64,000 nucleotides of DNA from Zhengitettix transpicula (lineage: Eukaryota > Arthropoda > Insecta > Orthoptera > Tetrigidae): NCBI GenBank assembly GCA_037074705.1, contig CM073594.1, positions 74,572,509 through 74,636,508 of the forward strand, written 5' to 3'. Below, piece by piece: positions 12,733 through 24,870 of the stretch. The position numbers were made by a program, and so were the translations under genes. Below the pieces are notes generated by a model that ran no database searches, was not told where the DNA came from, and worked only from the letters and a program-made list of their open reading frames with translations. Within the stretch, counting starts at the first letter, position 1, and each line of letters opens with the position of its first letter.

Positions 12733-15123
12733 TTCATTATATTCAAATACTTCACCGAGTTTAATTTCAGTTTACGGTGTAATTATTGCGAGCTGTACTT
12801 TGAATAAACTCCTGAATTTCGCAACTTTGACGTTCTTCAACTGGTTTTTCTTTCTCTCTCTCTCACTGTCCTACGGTATTCAGCCTCGACTTTCCTCCTC
12901 CGAGATATAAGTAAAACTGCCCTCGACTCTTATCCCAATCACAATTTTTTCTTCCTCTATCTTTCCCCGCCTGACTCCCTATCGCTATCGCCCTATAGTA
13001 CGTCGAAGCCAGTTTCTTTTGTTGAAGGTTCGTGGAGAGCCTTTGTTCGCCTTCCACCAGCATCGCCGCGGAAATTGATGAAGCATTGTGAACTAATATA
13101 TCACTCTCTCTCGTGTAGAAATGCTCCCCTTCCACACACACACTCTCTTCGGTAATTAATTGCTAGCCTATTACCCCGACCGCCCCCTAACCTTCAAGTA
13201 CTTTTCTGCCCTTTAGAAACACGAACAGTGGAGTCAGGGCGGGAGGGAATTGACGTGCCTGTCTTAGCCACCCACCCTTTTCACAAGCGAAGAAAAGAAA
13301 AGGTTAAGGGCTGCTGCACACTTTTGTCATTGATAAAGCAGCCCCTGGGAGGGGGACAGAGAAAAATCTCATCCGAGCTAAGTTAGGCTACACGAGGGTG
13401 GGGCAAAATCATTTACTAATTGGAAAAAAAGCCTGGGGGTAAGGTAAGGGTAGAACGGGTGTAAATATTCAAAAAGAGACGTGGCCCTTATTAAATTCAT
13501 CCCCGCATTCTCAGTCAGACACAGGGAAGACTCTCTAACGAATAAATACGCATATTAAAAAAAGGAAAAAAATTCATGTGACCTTACCATGTAAATTTTC
13601 AGAGTAATTTATTTTTTAAGGGAATCCAATTTATAAGCGACGCAAAGAGGAACAGGCGTAATACGCACTCTTGAATACTACGTCGGACGTGTCTTATAAC
13701 TGAATTTTAGTAAGGAATTAAATAAACAAGACACACAAAAATGCAAATACTAAGTTAATAAATATATAAAATATATTTATATATTTAATAAAGCCTATAA
13801 GAAACTTAGTTGCACAAAAAGAGAAAATCTGTTTTAATTCATTTGTTTTTACAAAAGGAAGTGAATAAATATACAAATAAGGGAAAGAAAATAATGTATA
13901 AAATTCACGATTTTTTACAATAAACTATATACATAGGCCTATATGTAACTTTCCAACTCAAAGAGAAACAAAATATATATCTGGGATAATGAAATTATTC
14001 TTACAGTCACACTGGAACTATTAACAAATAATTCTAGAAATTTTCCAATGATTTCGAAAAAAACCTTTTGCTATCTTGGAAAATTTTCTAGGACATCGAA
14101 AACTGTTTCCAGACATAATTGAAATTTCACTGATATCTTAAAAGATTCTAGATATTTATAGAGCTATTTCATCGAGTTTCAAGGATTTGAAATAGGTAAA
14201 AGCACGTTAATTAGATTAATTAGGGAATGAATAGGTGGAACAAATAAGGCAACAAAATTTGGATCGTAGAAAAATAATAAAATAACCTATAAATTGAAGA
14301 CAGTGAAGAAAAGATTTGACATGAGGGAAGTTATATAAAATAAATCAAATATTATGAAAATGAATTAGTCTTCTTTGATCCTTAATATTCTGTCACTCAG
14401 TTTAACATATTGTAGCTGTTTAAAGACTTGACCTGTTTCTGCTAGAATGTTGTGTTTATGATGGACGACGTTCGCTGTCGTTCCGGGACGTTCAACTCTG
14501 CCATTGTAGTCTATTCTATCTCTCTCTGTCTGACTCTTCCCACGCTATTTCCTCTGACTTCCTGCCAGGCGCTCCTCTTTTTTTTTTCTCCCAAGGGCTG
14601 CAATTACCGTCCCCGTCCTTGTTGCCGCTGCTGTGGGTGGTGAAGTCAGCTTTGGATCAGAATCCACCTGCTGGGAGTCCAGGTGACATGACCAGCGAGG
14701 GAGAATCAATAGACAGACCGCGACGTCCTCAAGTGGTGGCCAATTAAGCTCTCAGTGGTGTGACGGAAAGAGAAAGGCAATTGGATGGAATGAGTATGAT
14801 ACTTTTCAACGAGCCAGAGATCTAAAATGTTACTTGGCGGAAAGATACAGCGTTTAAATTTATATGCGGAACATAAACACATGCATACACTACAACATCC
14901 ACTTATTTTATTAAATTTTCCCAAACATTCCAAAAAAATATTTAAGTCAATATTATCAAAGGAGAAAAGAAGTAATAAAACAGAAACCCTTTGAAATATC
15001 AGGATAAAAATTTTGTAATTTAAAAGCACTCCGAGAAGGTAAAACATGTTTTAATAATCGGTCTTTTAGTATTCTTCGACGACATCCCTTTGTTGAGCTA
15101 TCATGTACCATTTCTCTCTTTTT

Positions 15124-15126
<3 letters not shown>
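12733..15126. other. No recognisable gene
   Basis: Mixed sequence with pyrimidine-rich stretches near 12.85-13.15 kb and AT-rich, partly palindromic runs near 13.75-13.80 kb. Open frames are short and motif-free. Confidence 0.5.

Positions 15127-15166
<40 letters not shown>
15127..15166. repeat. (CT)n-(AT)n compound microsatellite
   Basis: About 28 bases of CT repeat followed by an AT run. The AT part forms the left target flank of LTR-like copy D. Confidence 0.9.
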
Positions 15167-15167
<1 letters not shown>

Positions 15168-16169
15168 GTAATGATTAAAAACGGGGATGATTTAAATGGC
15201 CCCACATTTAAGAAGTCATTTATGTAATGAGGGGTCTTAATTAATAGAAATAATTAACAAAATTATTATGTATTTAAAAATTTATTGTTGATAATTACAC
15301 ATTACAAGCTCTGCTTTGCACGCCGAATTCCGTCAATTTAACAAACAAATATTTCAAACTTTATTTTTTTTATTTCAAACTTAATTCGTGGCGTTCTGTG
15401 AAAATTTAGCTTTATAATTTTACATTCAATTACATTGAATGTCTCATTATCTCAGGGTCACTACTGGGTTTGATAGGAAGAACAAATACAATGAACTAAA
15501 ATATTAACAATTCAAACTCACTGAAGTTAACGGAATACAATATTAAATACAAAAAGTAAAAGATCGCGAATGAAAAGAAAAACGCGAACGAAATCTGACT
15601 ATACCCTTTAATTATCGTTTACAGTCATTAATATTTGTTTTGTACTCACGACAGTGCTTGTGTTCAAACTCTTGCATCTTGAAGTCAACACACACTAAAC
15701 AGGTCATTATACACTGCTTCTACACTTTAGATTTTGAACACACGGTAGTTGTTCTGGATCTCTGCTATTCTGGAAGCTCACCCTCAGCCAGTTGCCGGAC
15801 GTAGATCTTCTCAAAGTCTCTATGCGAAAATTAGTTCAGTTTGTGAAGCAAAACTTCTGTTTCCAAACTGCGATTTTATAAGTCTCTCCGTCAAAAGTGT
15901 TTACTTGCGTTTTATGTAAACTATTATATCTCGCTTTTGGACTTCCTAGATTCATATTCTGGATCCGCAGACTATTACTGTTTTTATTTCTCTATGTAGA
16001 CCGAACTGCTATGTCCCAGTTCTCGACGCAGACTGAGTTCTCTAAGCGCTCGGTTTCCAGTCTCGATTGTTAACAAAGAAAAACCCGCCTTGATTGTCGT
16101 CTTTAAGCACCCGTACCGCCAAAAATTAAATTATATTAAAAACAATTAATAGCCTGTTTAATTGGTATT

Positions 16170-16172
<3 letters not shown>
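15167..16172 (-). repeat. LTR-like repeat copy D (solo LTR)
   Basis: The best-bounded minus-strand copy. The plus strand starts AGTAATG (decayed TGTAATG) after ATAT and ends GGTATTACA before ATAT, so a 4 bp ATAT target duplication is plausible. Read on the minus strand it starts TGTAATACC and matches copy A for about 730 bp. It carries TCAGATTTCG, then GTGACCCTGAGAT, and near the end ATGTGGGGCCATTT. An AATAAA lies near the end. Length is about 1006 bp with no internal coding region. Confidence 0.65.

Positions 16173-16210
<38 letters not shown>
16173..16210. repeat. (TA)n microsatellite
   Basis: TA run abutting LTR-like copy D; it is the probable insertion target. Confidence 0.9.
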
Positions 16211-16211
<1 letters not shown>

Positions 16212-16297
16212 CGGACTCAATGTGACCTGGTCAAGCTTGAGATACGTCGCGGTGACAAGGATCCAAAAACTATGTGATTTTTTCAGTCCTTGGTTCT

Positions 16298-16402
16298 TAG
16301 GATCCTTAAACTACAACCCCGGGGGCAATCTCATTGACTACCTTGGTCTCCCTTCGTATATTATTGAAGGAGAGACTCATAAAAAAAGGCCTAAATCAGC
16401 GG
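16298..16402 (+). repeat. Poly(A) retroposon family, degenerate partial copy
   Basis: Contains TAGGATCCTTAAAC, CCCCGGGGGC, GGCTACCTT-like ACTACCTTGG, a shortened C-rich segment and an A-run, in the same order as full copies. Large internal deletions and many changes are visible. Confidence 0.5.
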
Positions 16403-19183
16403 AACAACGAATGAGCCGGATAGTGATCACTAAAATTAAAACCCGAGTGCAACACACACGCGGGGGTAAATTTCCCTGCAATCCTCAAGGATAATATCAA
16501 GGGAATGGATAGTCAGAAAATCAGTAAACTGATAAATTTGTATCTGTAGGACCTGAGTGGTCAAGGAAAAGAGAAAATTGGAGTAATTAGGGTAAGAAAT
16601 GATATAAGAAATGCGAGAAAGTCAAAAAGTTATGCAAACAGTTTTAAATACCTTGCAAAGGAAAGTAAATATCCCCCCAGTATTTTGCAGACGGGGAGTT
16701 CTCAATATCAAAAAAATTAAAACTTGGAAGAAGTGATTATATCATTGTCGACAAAAAACGGACCGGCTGTTAAAACTTACACACAGAAATGTTGAAATTG
16801 AAGGAAGAGACATATTGCAGAGGTAAACACAATTTAGGAGAAAACGAATCGAAAATGTCTGACCCAAACAAAATAAAGTCGCCAGATAAAATTTTAAATC
16901 CTACAAAAGCTATTTGAGTAATAAAAATAAAAATGGAGTTGCGTTTATCTGATTATTATATAGATATTATTCGCACCAGTGAACTTGTGAATGAATCGTA
17001 TCTTTCCAGTGGAAGAGACATGCATTTATTTTAATCCGCAACAAACAGAAGAAGCTTATATTCAGAGCTCAGCCATACCGGTCATGAAAAATATTTTTAT
17101 TTTTAATTAAAGGGTCAGTCTGGTAAAATATTTTTCCTTTAATTAAAAATAAAAATAATTTATTTTTAAAATAGCGTTGGCCCTAAACTATAGTTTTCCT
17201 GCACTAAAATATTTTTATTAACCGTATTTAGGAGCCAAAATAATTTCTGTCCACGCTATTTCCTCCCCAATTCTCCCTTCACTGTGACTAATAAATTTCA
17301 CACTCACCCTCCTTGAGTTCCATTTCAATTTACAGGCACTTATGAGAACTGACACTGATTCTAATTTTGATACAGTGAACACTCACACAATTGCTGATAG
17401 AGAGAAAAGACAGTTCCAGTTACTTTTTTCGTTACCTTTTTCCGACAGACACAAAGCATCATTTACACAGAACACAGACACACAAAAAAAATTGTAGCTG
17501 CTGCGAATCACATTCACCTTTTGCTTTACATTTAACTGGCAGAAGAGAAATATAAAAGTGGCTGGGGAAAAATGAGAATTGGTGTAGGTAGAGGGTAGGT
17601 AAAGAGTAGGGGGACGGCGAAATTCCAGGCGACGCGAACGAAATAAATAAAAGGGAGACGCAAGTGTTCCAGTTCTCCTCGTGTCTGTTCCTCTCTCACT
17701 CTTTGAGAGTCACGTTGCTGTTCATTTCGTTTTGTTCTGGATCTTTTCGTAGTGCTTTAGGCATTGGAAATCGATTGAGCCATTATAGCGAGAAAAAAGA
17801 GGGTGTGAGGAAGTTGTGGGTGGAGGAGAATGGGGTTGTGGGGGGGAAGGGGGGGTAGGGAGCCAGGGTCACGATGGAGCTTGAGACGAGACAAGAACCG
17901 ATATCGACGGCGAGGGAAGGTGGGACGAAAAATCCAGTACGGCAATTACAGGTTGTCACGTACGAAAGACAAAAAGATATAGGCGCAGAGAGAAAGCCAG
18001 GTGTAAACACTCTGACAACGTTGTGCATTTGTCCTCAGAACCACTTCCGTTCAAAGCCTTTATTTTTATAGCATTTGAACTAGTTACGACACGCCTTTCC
18101 AAGTGTTTCGATTTCTCTTTCACATTCGTATTTGTAAACCATTAGGACTTCATTTTTTTTAACAGGACACGCTTCCACGGAAACGTTGAATTTCTATAAG
18201 AAAACCTGCAGTGGAACTGAACAAATACATTTTATGGGGGGTTGAAATTATTGACACAATTTTCAAAATTAGAAGCCTGGTGGAATCTTTCTCATATTTA
18301 CAGAATAACTATGAGGAGAAAAATAAAAAAAATGGTACAAGAACGGTAAAATGAAAAAGAATTTTCGTAATTCCAGATTACAAATATATATATTTTTTGC
18401 AAAAGTAGCTGGTTCTACAGGAATTAGTTCGCGATAGGGAAATGGCACCCCTGACAACGCATAAAAATCTTTCTTCCATTTTGAATGGCGTTTATATATT
18501 TTCAGCACGACAATCGGGCGGAAGAGAATGCAGTAAACTTTTCAAATACGTCCAAAAAAACGTCGTCATGATATCTATAAAAGTGAAATAGCATTCTAAC
18601 CCTGAATATTACAATGACTGTAGCCTCTGTCTGCTGTATTGCAACAATGCATAACTCCCGGTTGGGAAAACAATTCCAGTAACGAAATCCTTTAGTTTTC
18701 CTCTGAAAAAAAAACAACAACAACGACGGCGAAGCTTCACGATGCTCATTATTTCATGAATGAACAACTCTAATCCAGAATGTTCCATTAATGTACAATG
18801 TAGATAACGAATATTCAATGCATGCGTTATTCCAATTTTTAGCATAATGTGGTTCCATGTCTACTAATATAGCGGCGTTTTAAAAAATCAAATTTATGAT
18901 CATAACTATATTAATTTATTTTTACGACTGAAATAATCCACGTGGATGAAGTTGTTGAAAAATATTGTAATTGTAAAAAATAATTAGTCATAGCCTGCAT
19001 CTAAATAAATAAATTAAGTGCTTTGTATACTTATATATTTAATGATTGCACAATTATTTATAAAAAAAAATCTGAAACTGTCGCCTGGATCTACCCCATT
19101 CGCACCAATATTACAACAGGATTTTGGATGGTAAATAGTTGCAATATCATGAACATTGATCTAATTTTTGGATCACTTGACTC
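16403..19183. other. No recognisable gene; one AT-rich hairpin
   Basis: No motif-bearing frame. A local inverted repeat at about 17089-17162 has TTTTTAATTAAAGG on one side and CCTTTAATTAAAAATAAA on the other. The stretch 17.6-18.0 kb is less AT-rich, but no gene is recognisable. Confidence 0.5.
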
Positions 19184-20324
19184 TTCTTCTTTTCTTGGCA
19201 CTATAACCCAATGTGAGTTTTGGCCGTATTAACAATTCTCTTCCATTCCGCCCTGTCCTGTGTCAGTCTCCGCCATCCTCTTACTTTCATGGTTTGTATA
19301 TCCTTCTCGATATCATCTACCCATCTTGTCCGGGGTTTCCCCCTTTTCCTCCACCTAAGTGCCTTCCAGTCCATAATCCGTCTAGGTGTTCTGATTTCAT
19401 CCATCCTAAGTACGTGTTCCATCCAGGCCAACCTTCTGCTCTTGATAAACCTAACAATGTCCTCGTAATCCCGAGCTGCTCTAGTTCTCTGTTTGTTCTA
19501 ATTCTCCATTCGTACATACAGGTCCGTATATCCTTCTCAGTATCTTGCGTTCAAATATTCTGAGTAAGTGCTTATCATTATTATTAAGGGTCCACGTTTC
19601 ACAACCGTATATCACTACAGGTCTTATAAGTGTTTTGTGTTCCATACATGTAGTAAGTTCTGTTACCATTGATGATACGTTATTTTATTTCACTTCCCAC
19701 ATTATTTTCACAGTTAAGTTTTGAGCCTAAATATGTGAAATCCTGTACTTGTACAAAGGTATAATCATTTAATTTAATATTATTTGTACTGGATTCTTTC
19801 TTTGTAACCATCATATATTTAATTTTCTTTTAATTAATTATAAGCCCCATTTTTCCTTAAGACAGTGATCTATTGTGGCCATCGTTTGTCTTAATTCATC
19901 CATATTTCTAGAGATGATATCAATATCATCTGCATATGCAGATATCTGGACCATTTTTTTGTTCCTATGTGTCCGGAGATATTAAGTCTTTATTTCAAGA
20001 GACAGATTAAAAAGCAAGGTGGACAAGGCATCTCCTTGCCTTACTCCGCTTACTACTTCAAACGGTTTGGTTACTTCACTGTCCACTCTCACCATTGCTC
20101 TGGATCCTTCCATTCTAACTAATTTGGATGGTATCCCCAGGAGCAACATATCTTTAAACATTTGTTCTCTGTTTAGACTATCAAAGACTTGTTGTAGATC
20201 AATAAATAAATTATGTATATCAATATTATATTCACAAGCCTTTTCATTAATTTGTCGTAGAGAATAAATGTGGTCAGTTGTAGATCGATTAGGTTTAAAA
20301 GCACTTTCACTTGACTCTTCCTGT
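19184..20324 (-). pseudogene. Non-LTR retrotransposon RT, 5'-truncated C-terminal half
   Basis: Minus strand, read from 20324 down. The landmarks are FKPNRSTTDHIYSLRQI; LFIDLQQVFDSLNRE (palm Asp motif, about 20190); VVSGVRQGDALS (about 20040); and SAYADDIDIIS (catalytic YADD, about 19930). These are followed by the C-terminal landmarks VVIYGCETWTLN, FERKILRRIYGPVC, MEHVLRMDEIRTPRRIMDW and RKRGKPRTRWVDDIE, ending KTHIGL and a stop near 19201. A short AAG-rich tail follows (reverse of CTTCTTCTTTTCTTGG), typical of this group. Several frameshifts break the frame. The endonuclease half is absent. Clade assignment (CR1/RTE/I-like) is uncertain. Confidence 0.85.
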
Positions 20325-21542
20325 CCCTCTTTTTACTATCCTGTCGCGTTGACTCTTACAAATTCCTTCCCTATTTCCTATGGCGTCACCCAAGGCAGCA
20401 TCCTACGCCCTTTCCTCTTCAACCTCTATTTTCACGACATAACACAAAACCTATCTACTAAAACAGTACCTTTTGCAGATGACCTTGCCATAGGCCTCCA
20501 GACATCCTCTCTAGACTCGGTTTCCGAAAACTAAAAATTTCCCTCAATGATATTGAAAGCTGGGCTAAAAAATGGAGAATCAGCATAAACCCTACCAAAT
20601 CCACAATCATTCCCGTCACCCTTAAAATCAAACATTCCCTCAACCACTCCTTCTTTCTGAACGGAACCAAAATACCTCTCCAACAAACTACAGTATACCT
20701 AGGCCTTATTCTCGATTCTAAATTATCATGGAAACCTCACACAGCCCACATTACCTCCAGAATCAACAACAAAATAAAACATTTCTTCCCTCTCCTCAAC
20801 AGAAAATCCCCCATATCCCTTAGCACCAAAAGACTGCTCTACCTATCCTCAATACGCCCCATATGGTCGTACTCATGTGCCATATGGGGATCCACTGCCA
20901 ACAAAATACAAACCAAACAAAACAAAATTCTCCGTTTAATATTAAATTCCCCTGGGTACCTTCGCAACTCAGTTATCCACAAAGACCTTGAAATTCCCCT
21001 AATTTCTACCATAATTCATAAATCTACCAAGTCCCTAATAAATAGCTGCATCAACCATTCAAATCCAACCATTGAGCTCTTCTGCGGTAACACCCCCGCC
21101 CCCTCCTTACACAAAACCACAGACTAAAACGTAAACTCCCAATTGGCATCATCTTCCCCCTAAATCACTCCGGAATCACCTAACTCTAACCTCCACCTAC
21201 CAACTGGCACTACATACTCCATGAATATCCGTTCTTCCCATCTTCCCCCATAACCTCCTCAACGCTATTCAAACACGAAGTTTCCCCGATGACCAGATCG
21301 ATCCCTAACATCATGCCGGCTACTATGTTAAAATGTGGTAAACAGGTTAGTGGGTTTCTCTCGTCTCTAACTTGGAATGACAAGGGTCACATCCAAGTCC
21401 ACAAGTTTACATGCTAAATATTTACAAATTGTAAATACCTTGTTTTATTTGTTTAATATTTACAATTGTAAATGCTTTTATTATAATATTATCACAACTG
21501 TAAAGTCTCCGGACTAAAAGTTAATTTTATAAAAATTAAAAA
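20325..21542 (+). pseudogene. Jockey-like RT fragment (5'-truncated, frameshifted)
   Basis: Plus strand. It opens just before the RT motif GVTQGSILRPFLFNLYFHD and continues with VPFADDLAIGL (about 20469-20500). A frameshift near 20530 follows, then ESWAKKWRISINPTKS, YLGLILDSKLSWKPH and AIWGSTANKIQ in another frame, ending near 21127. The 3' tail to about 21542 resembles the 3' end of the intact element at 51.8-56.4 kb (TGTAAA.TCT..GGA..TAAAA, then an A-rich end). The protein is a diverged relative of that ORF2. Only the distal third of the ORF remains. Confidence 0.85.
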
Positions 21543-22504
21543 CAGTCGCGTTGACGTAACCCCCAGAGGGAGTGTTGCACGTCCTTATCACCTTTGGATC
21601 TGTCCACGCCCTCACTAACACACTTCTTTTCTTTATTTTACTGGGCAAAGAGAAGAAATTGATTCAATTAAATTACAGTGGAAGGCATTCAATCGAGGTT
21701 TAATAGTTGGGCGTGGCCGAGGACACAAACAACCATCATTTTCTTATTTGCTGCGATCAATCAATTGAGTGATTTGAAGCTTCCTCTTTTAATTGCAGGA
21801 GTGTGTAATTCACCTTTGAGTGTACCTTTTCCCATTTAAATGAGAACTTCTCTCCTTTAACCGCAGACTTTTCTCCTCTGTGCTCGAGTCTGACTGAGTG
21901 TGTGAGAGAGACTGACTTTCTTTTCCCAGCAATAAAGTTGCTGTAAATTCCAACCCCCTCGGCGGAGGATTTCAGGATAAATCAACTCCATAAGCTGGTG
22001 AGCGCGATATTAAATGTTCGTTTGCTCCTTGTAACGTGGAAATTACCCTCGGGGTTGTAATTGGGAATGCAGCCAAAACTTGCGGTGGACCAGCAAGCAT
22101 CTGCCACGGACCTCGGAACCCCTTCACTCATAGGGGGAGGAATACCACAAAGAGAAGAGAAGAGAACCTTGTAATTAAGGGGAACCAATCTCTTCTCCAC
22201 TCCCCTTCCCTTGACTACACACGAAACAAAAAAGAAGCACCCTGAAACATTAGGCGTGTAGAATTCAGGTTGCGGAATACTACATAACGTGGACGATTCA
22301 CAATTGCCTCAAAGTCCTGTAAAAATATGTTTTAACAATCAAATGACTGTGAATTTTCTCGTTTAGACTTCTTCAAAATTAATGAATGTAATAACTAGAT
22401 ACGTCGGAACAAGTTCAATCCCCAAGATTACTAAATGTACAAGAATAATTAATCCAAAGCTCAACATCAAAGTCTACTGAAATTGAATCAATGAAAAAAA
22501 TCGC
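21543..22504. other. No recognisable gene
   Basis: Motif-free short frames only. Confidence 0.5.
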
Positions 22505-22582
22505 CAGAATGGGGAACCAAAACCCGAGACTACTGATAAATACGCAGCTGCTCTACCCATCTGAGCTACCGTCCGTACAAGA
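22505..22582 (-). repeat. tRNA-derived repeat
   Basis: On the minus strand GGACGGTAGCTCAGATGGG has a good A box (TAGCTCAGATGGGTAGAGC). About 35 bases later a degraded B box follows (GGGTTTTGGTTCCCC). Order and spacing are tRNA-like. The B box lacks the TTCGA core, so this is a decayed tRNA or SINE head. Confidence 0.6.
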
Positions 22583-22865
22583 CTTTTGTATCCCTTCTAC
22601 GTACGCCGGTATCTCAGGATAAACTGCTCTATTCTTTTATTGACTTCTTAAGGACTCCTGAAGCGAGAAATGATTGATCATAGTTCTAATTTTAGTTGCT
22701 ATATTAACAACAATGCTTAATATTAAGTGGACAAGTTTTAAAATACATTAATTTAAAAAAAATAAACCAGAGGAAATACATAGATAAGAAAACTTTATAC
22801 ACACAATTTTCAAAAATTTTAAGCGACAGCATATATAAAAAATCAAAGATCGAAGGCTTTCATGT

Positions 22866-23153
22866 GCGTTTACACGTGCGAGTTTTTGACTCTCGAGAGT
22901 GTTAGATATACTCTCGAGAGTAAAGCTCGCAAGTGTAAAGGCCTCAGAGAGTTCTCGCCAGTAGTGGAGGTCCGAGAGCTGCATTGTTGCTTCATTCTCT
23001 CCAGTGTACACGTTTTCTCAGCGCTCTCATGAGTACTCTCAGGCATTCAACAAAATTTGAAGTAGCTGAGAGTCAGCTGAGAGTAATATGGCCGAAAACA
23101 ATATAAAATGGGCCCAAGAGGATGTTTGCAAGCTTTATTTCGCAAACAATTAG
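22866..23153 (+). mobile_element. DNA-transposon remnant with CTCTCGAGAG palindromes and a MADF-like stub
   Basis: Palindromes ACTCTCGAGAGT occur at 22890-22901 and 22910-22921. GTGTAAAGGCCTCAGAGAG and related GTGTACACG and GAGTACTCTC blocks follow. An ATG at 23088 opens a 21-residue frame (MAENNIKWAQEDVCKLYFAN) that stops at 23153. Its KWAQEDVCKL core resembles the start of MADF/Myb-SANT proteins carried by PIF/Harbinger transposons. The same palindromic vocabulary occurs at 24.7-24.87 kb, possibly the other end of the element. The family assignment is tentative. Confidence 0.35.
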
Positions 23154-23194
23154 TCATTTTCGATAAACAGCTCTCGGTTTCCACACGGGTGTAG

Positions 23195-23265
23195 CATATT
23201 TAAACGCGACGTTTCAACGACTAAAATCTCTGTCGTCATCTTCTAGGCGAAGTTTACATTTTTTT
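23195..23265 (-). repeat. Hammerhead-like core, GACGAC stem family
   Basis: The minus strand reads CTAGAAGATGACGAC, a loop, TAGTCGTTGAAACG. Stem II pairs ACGAC with GTCGT, and GAAACG follows two bases later. The conserved CTGAAGA is degraded to CTAGAAGA. A second, more decayed relative lies at 34.36-34.44 kb. Confidence 0.45.
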
Positions 23266-23478
23266 ACAAACATTATCATGAACTAATTCAATTTCAAATA
23301 ATATCGAGGATAATTACTAAGGTGAATAAGAATTTGTGTAGACATGCTGCATTTTGTTAGTTCAAACAACTTCTTTACAAAACACATTTTCTTTGAACGA
23401 TGAAACAAAAATATTCTCAGAACAAAGGTAATAAATAAGTTTCACATAAAACAAAATATACAATTTTAATAAATATCT

Positions 23479-24091
23479 AATGCAGTTTTTTGACCAATAC
23501 CAGACATTATTTTTATTTATTTTTTACGACAACGTTTCGGTACGTGTTCGTACCTTTCTCAGGTCTTCCTGCGGAGAAGTTGTACAAAACAAATTTGTAT
23601 TATCAAGAAGCCAATGAATTTATAAAAGTGGTTGAAAAAAAATAGTATATTATTAACAACAAAATAAGAAACACTCACCTAAATATGCTAAATGTTAAAT
23701 CTATTTTCACATCCTATTGAAAAAACACAACATTTAGAATTTTTTTCGAGGCACTTACTCACAAACTACACTCTGGAGTCTGCTGCGACCGCACTTGTGT
23801 GTAGTCTGTGAATAAGTGCCTCGAAAAAACGTCTAAAGTTAGTTTTTTTCAATAGGAGGATGTGAAAATAGTTTTTAACTTTTACCACATTTAGTTGAGT
23901 GTTTCTTAGTTTCATTGTGTTAATAGCATAATTTTTTTGTTGAACCACTTTTATAAATTCATTGGCATATTCATAATACAAATTTATTTTGTACAATTTC
24001 TGGAAGACCTGATGAAGGTACAAACACGTACCGAAACGTTGTTGTAAATAAATAAAAATATTGTCTGGGATTGATAAAAAAACCCTGCATT
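23479..24091. repeat. 613 bp foldback element with hammerhead-like cores in both arms
   Basis: Left arm (from about 23479) and right arm (to about 24091) are inverted copies that pair almost end to end. The loop is about 27 bases centred near 23785. Ends are AATGCAG and CTGCATT. The right arm has CTGATGA at 24009-24015, the hairpin GGTAC-AAACAC-GTACC, then GAAACGTTGTT at 24033-24043. The left arm has the same motif on the minus strand with the core changed to CTGAGAA. Neither arm codes for a recognisable protein. Confidence 0.8.
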
Positions 24092-24369
24092 ATTTATTTC
24101 ATATAAAGAGACGTAAAAATACAATCTTTATTAAATATCGCTCAGAGATAACATTGTAACTGCTGTACAATGACGTCATCGCACCTCGCAGTCGCTGCTC
24201 ACAGAAACACTGGATTTTCGTGACCGGGAAAATATTTTTCGGTTCAATCAATACCTACATACATTATCAATCTTTTATAATAATCACATTTTCATTTTAA
24301 TTACAGGGTTCTCAGGAGCTTAAAAAATTAAAAATAAAAAGTGCGTAAGTGGAACTTCTCTTTTTCGTG

Positions 24370-24690
24370 TTTTTTTTTAGAGTAACAAGCAACATGTGGG
24401 TAATCCACATGGTGGCAACTCCCCTTTAATAGCATAGGAAGGGATTTGAAAGAGGGGATGCGGAATGGTAAAGGAAGTTAGCCAAGGGTTAACTAGGGCC
24501 TCCGGGCATTCACCTAAAGAAATGCAGGATAAACCTTAGAAAAGCCTGCATCAGGTAGGTCGGGCATTGGGTACTTGTCCCACGCCCTTCCGATAGCGGC
24601 AGAAGAGTTTGCTGTGGGGACGCAGCATTCCCTTCTCCGTACCTCGACCAGCTTAGGAGGCAGCTGGCCGACTGTTCCAAGTAGCCAAGG
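24370..24690 (-). repeat. Poly(A) retroposon family, copy 3 (truncated)
   Basis: T-run, then AGAGTAACAAGCAACATG, through TAGGAGGCAGCTGGCCGACTG. It then stops; a rearranged piece of the same family (TAGCCAAGGACCCCCGGGC) follows at 24679-24698. The hairpin end is missing. Confidence 0.75.
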
Positions 24691-24711
24691 ACCCCCGGGC
24701 TTCAGATCACT

Positions 24712-24870
24712 CGCAGAACTGACTGCGAGCGTGCGTGTAAACGGTCTGAGCGGACTCCCGAGAGTTGGCACTGCGAGTTGGTCTCGGAGAGTGAACTCAG
24801 CCGAATTTCACTCACCCGTGTAAAGGGCTCTGAGAGTAACTCTCGAGAGCTCCGTCTGCGAGTTGCTTTC
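24712..24870. repeat. CGAGAGT-rich subterminal repeat block
   Basis: Contains GTGTAAACGGTCTGAGCGG, GTGTAAAGGGCTCTGAGAG and ACTCTCGAGAGC, the same short units as at 22.87-23.05 kb. It is probably the opposite end of one DNA transposon into which the foldback element and retroposon copy 3 inserted. Confidence 0.45.
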
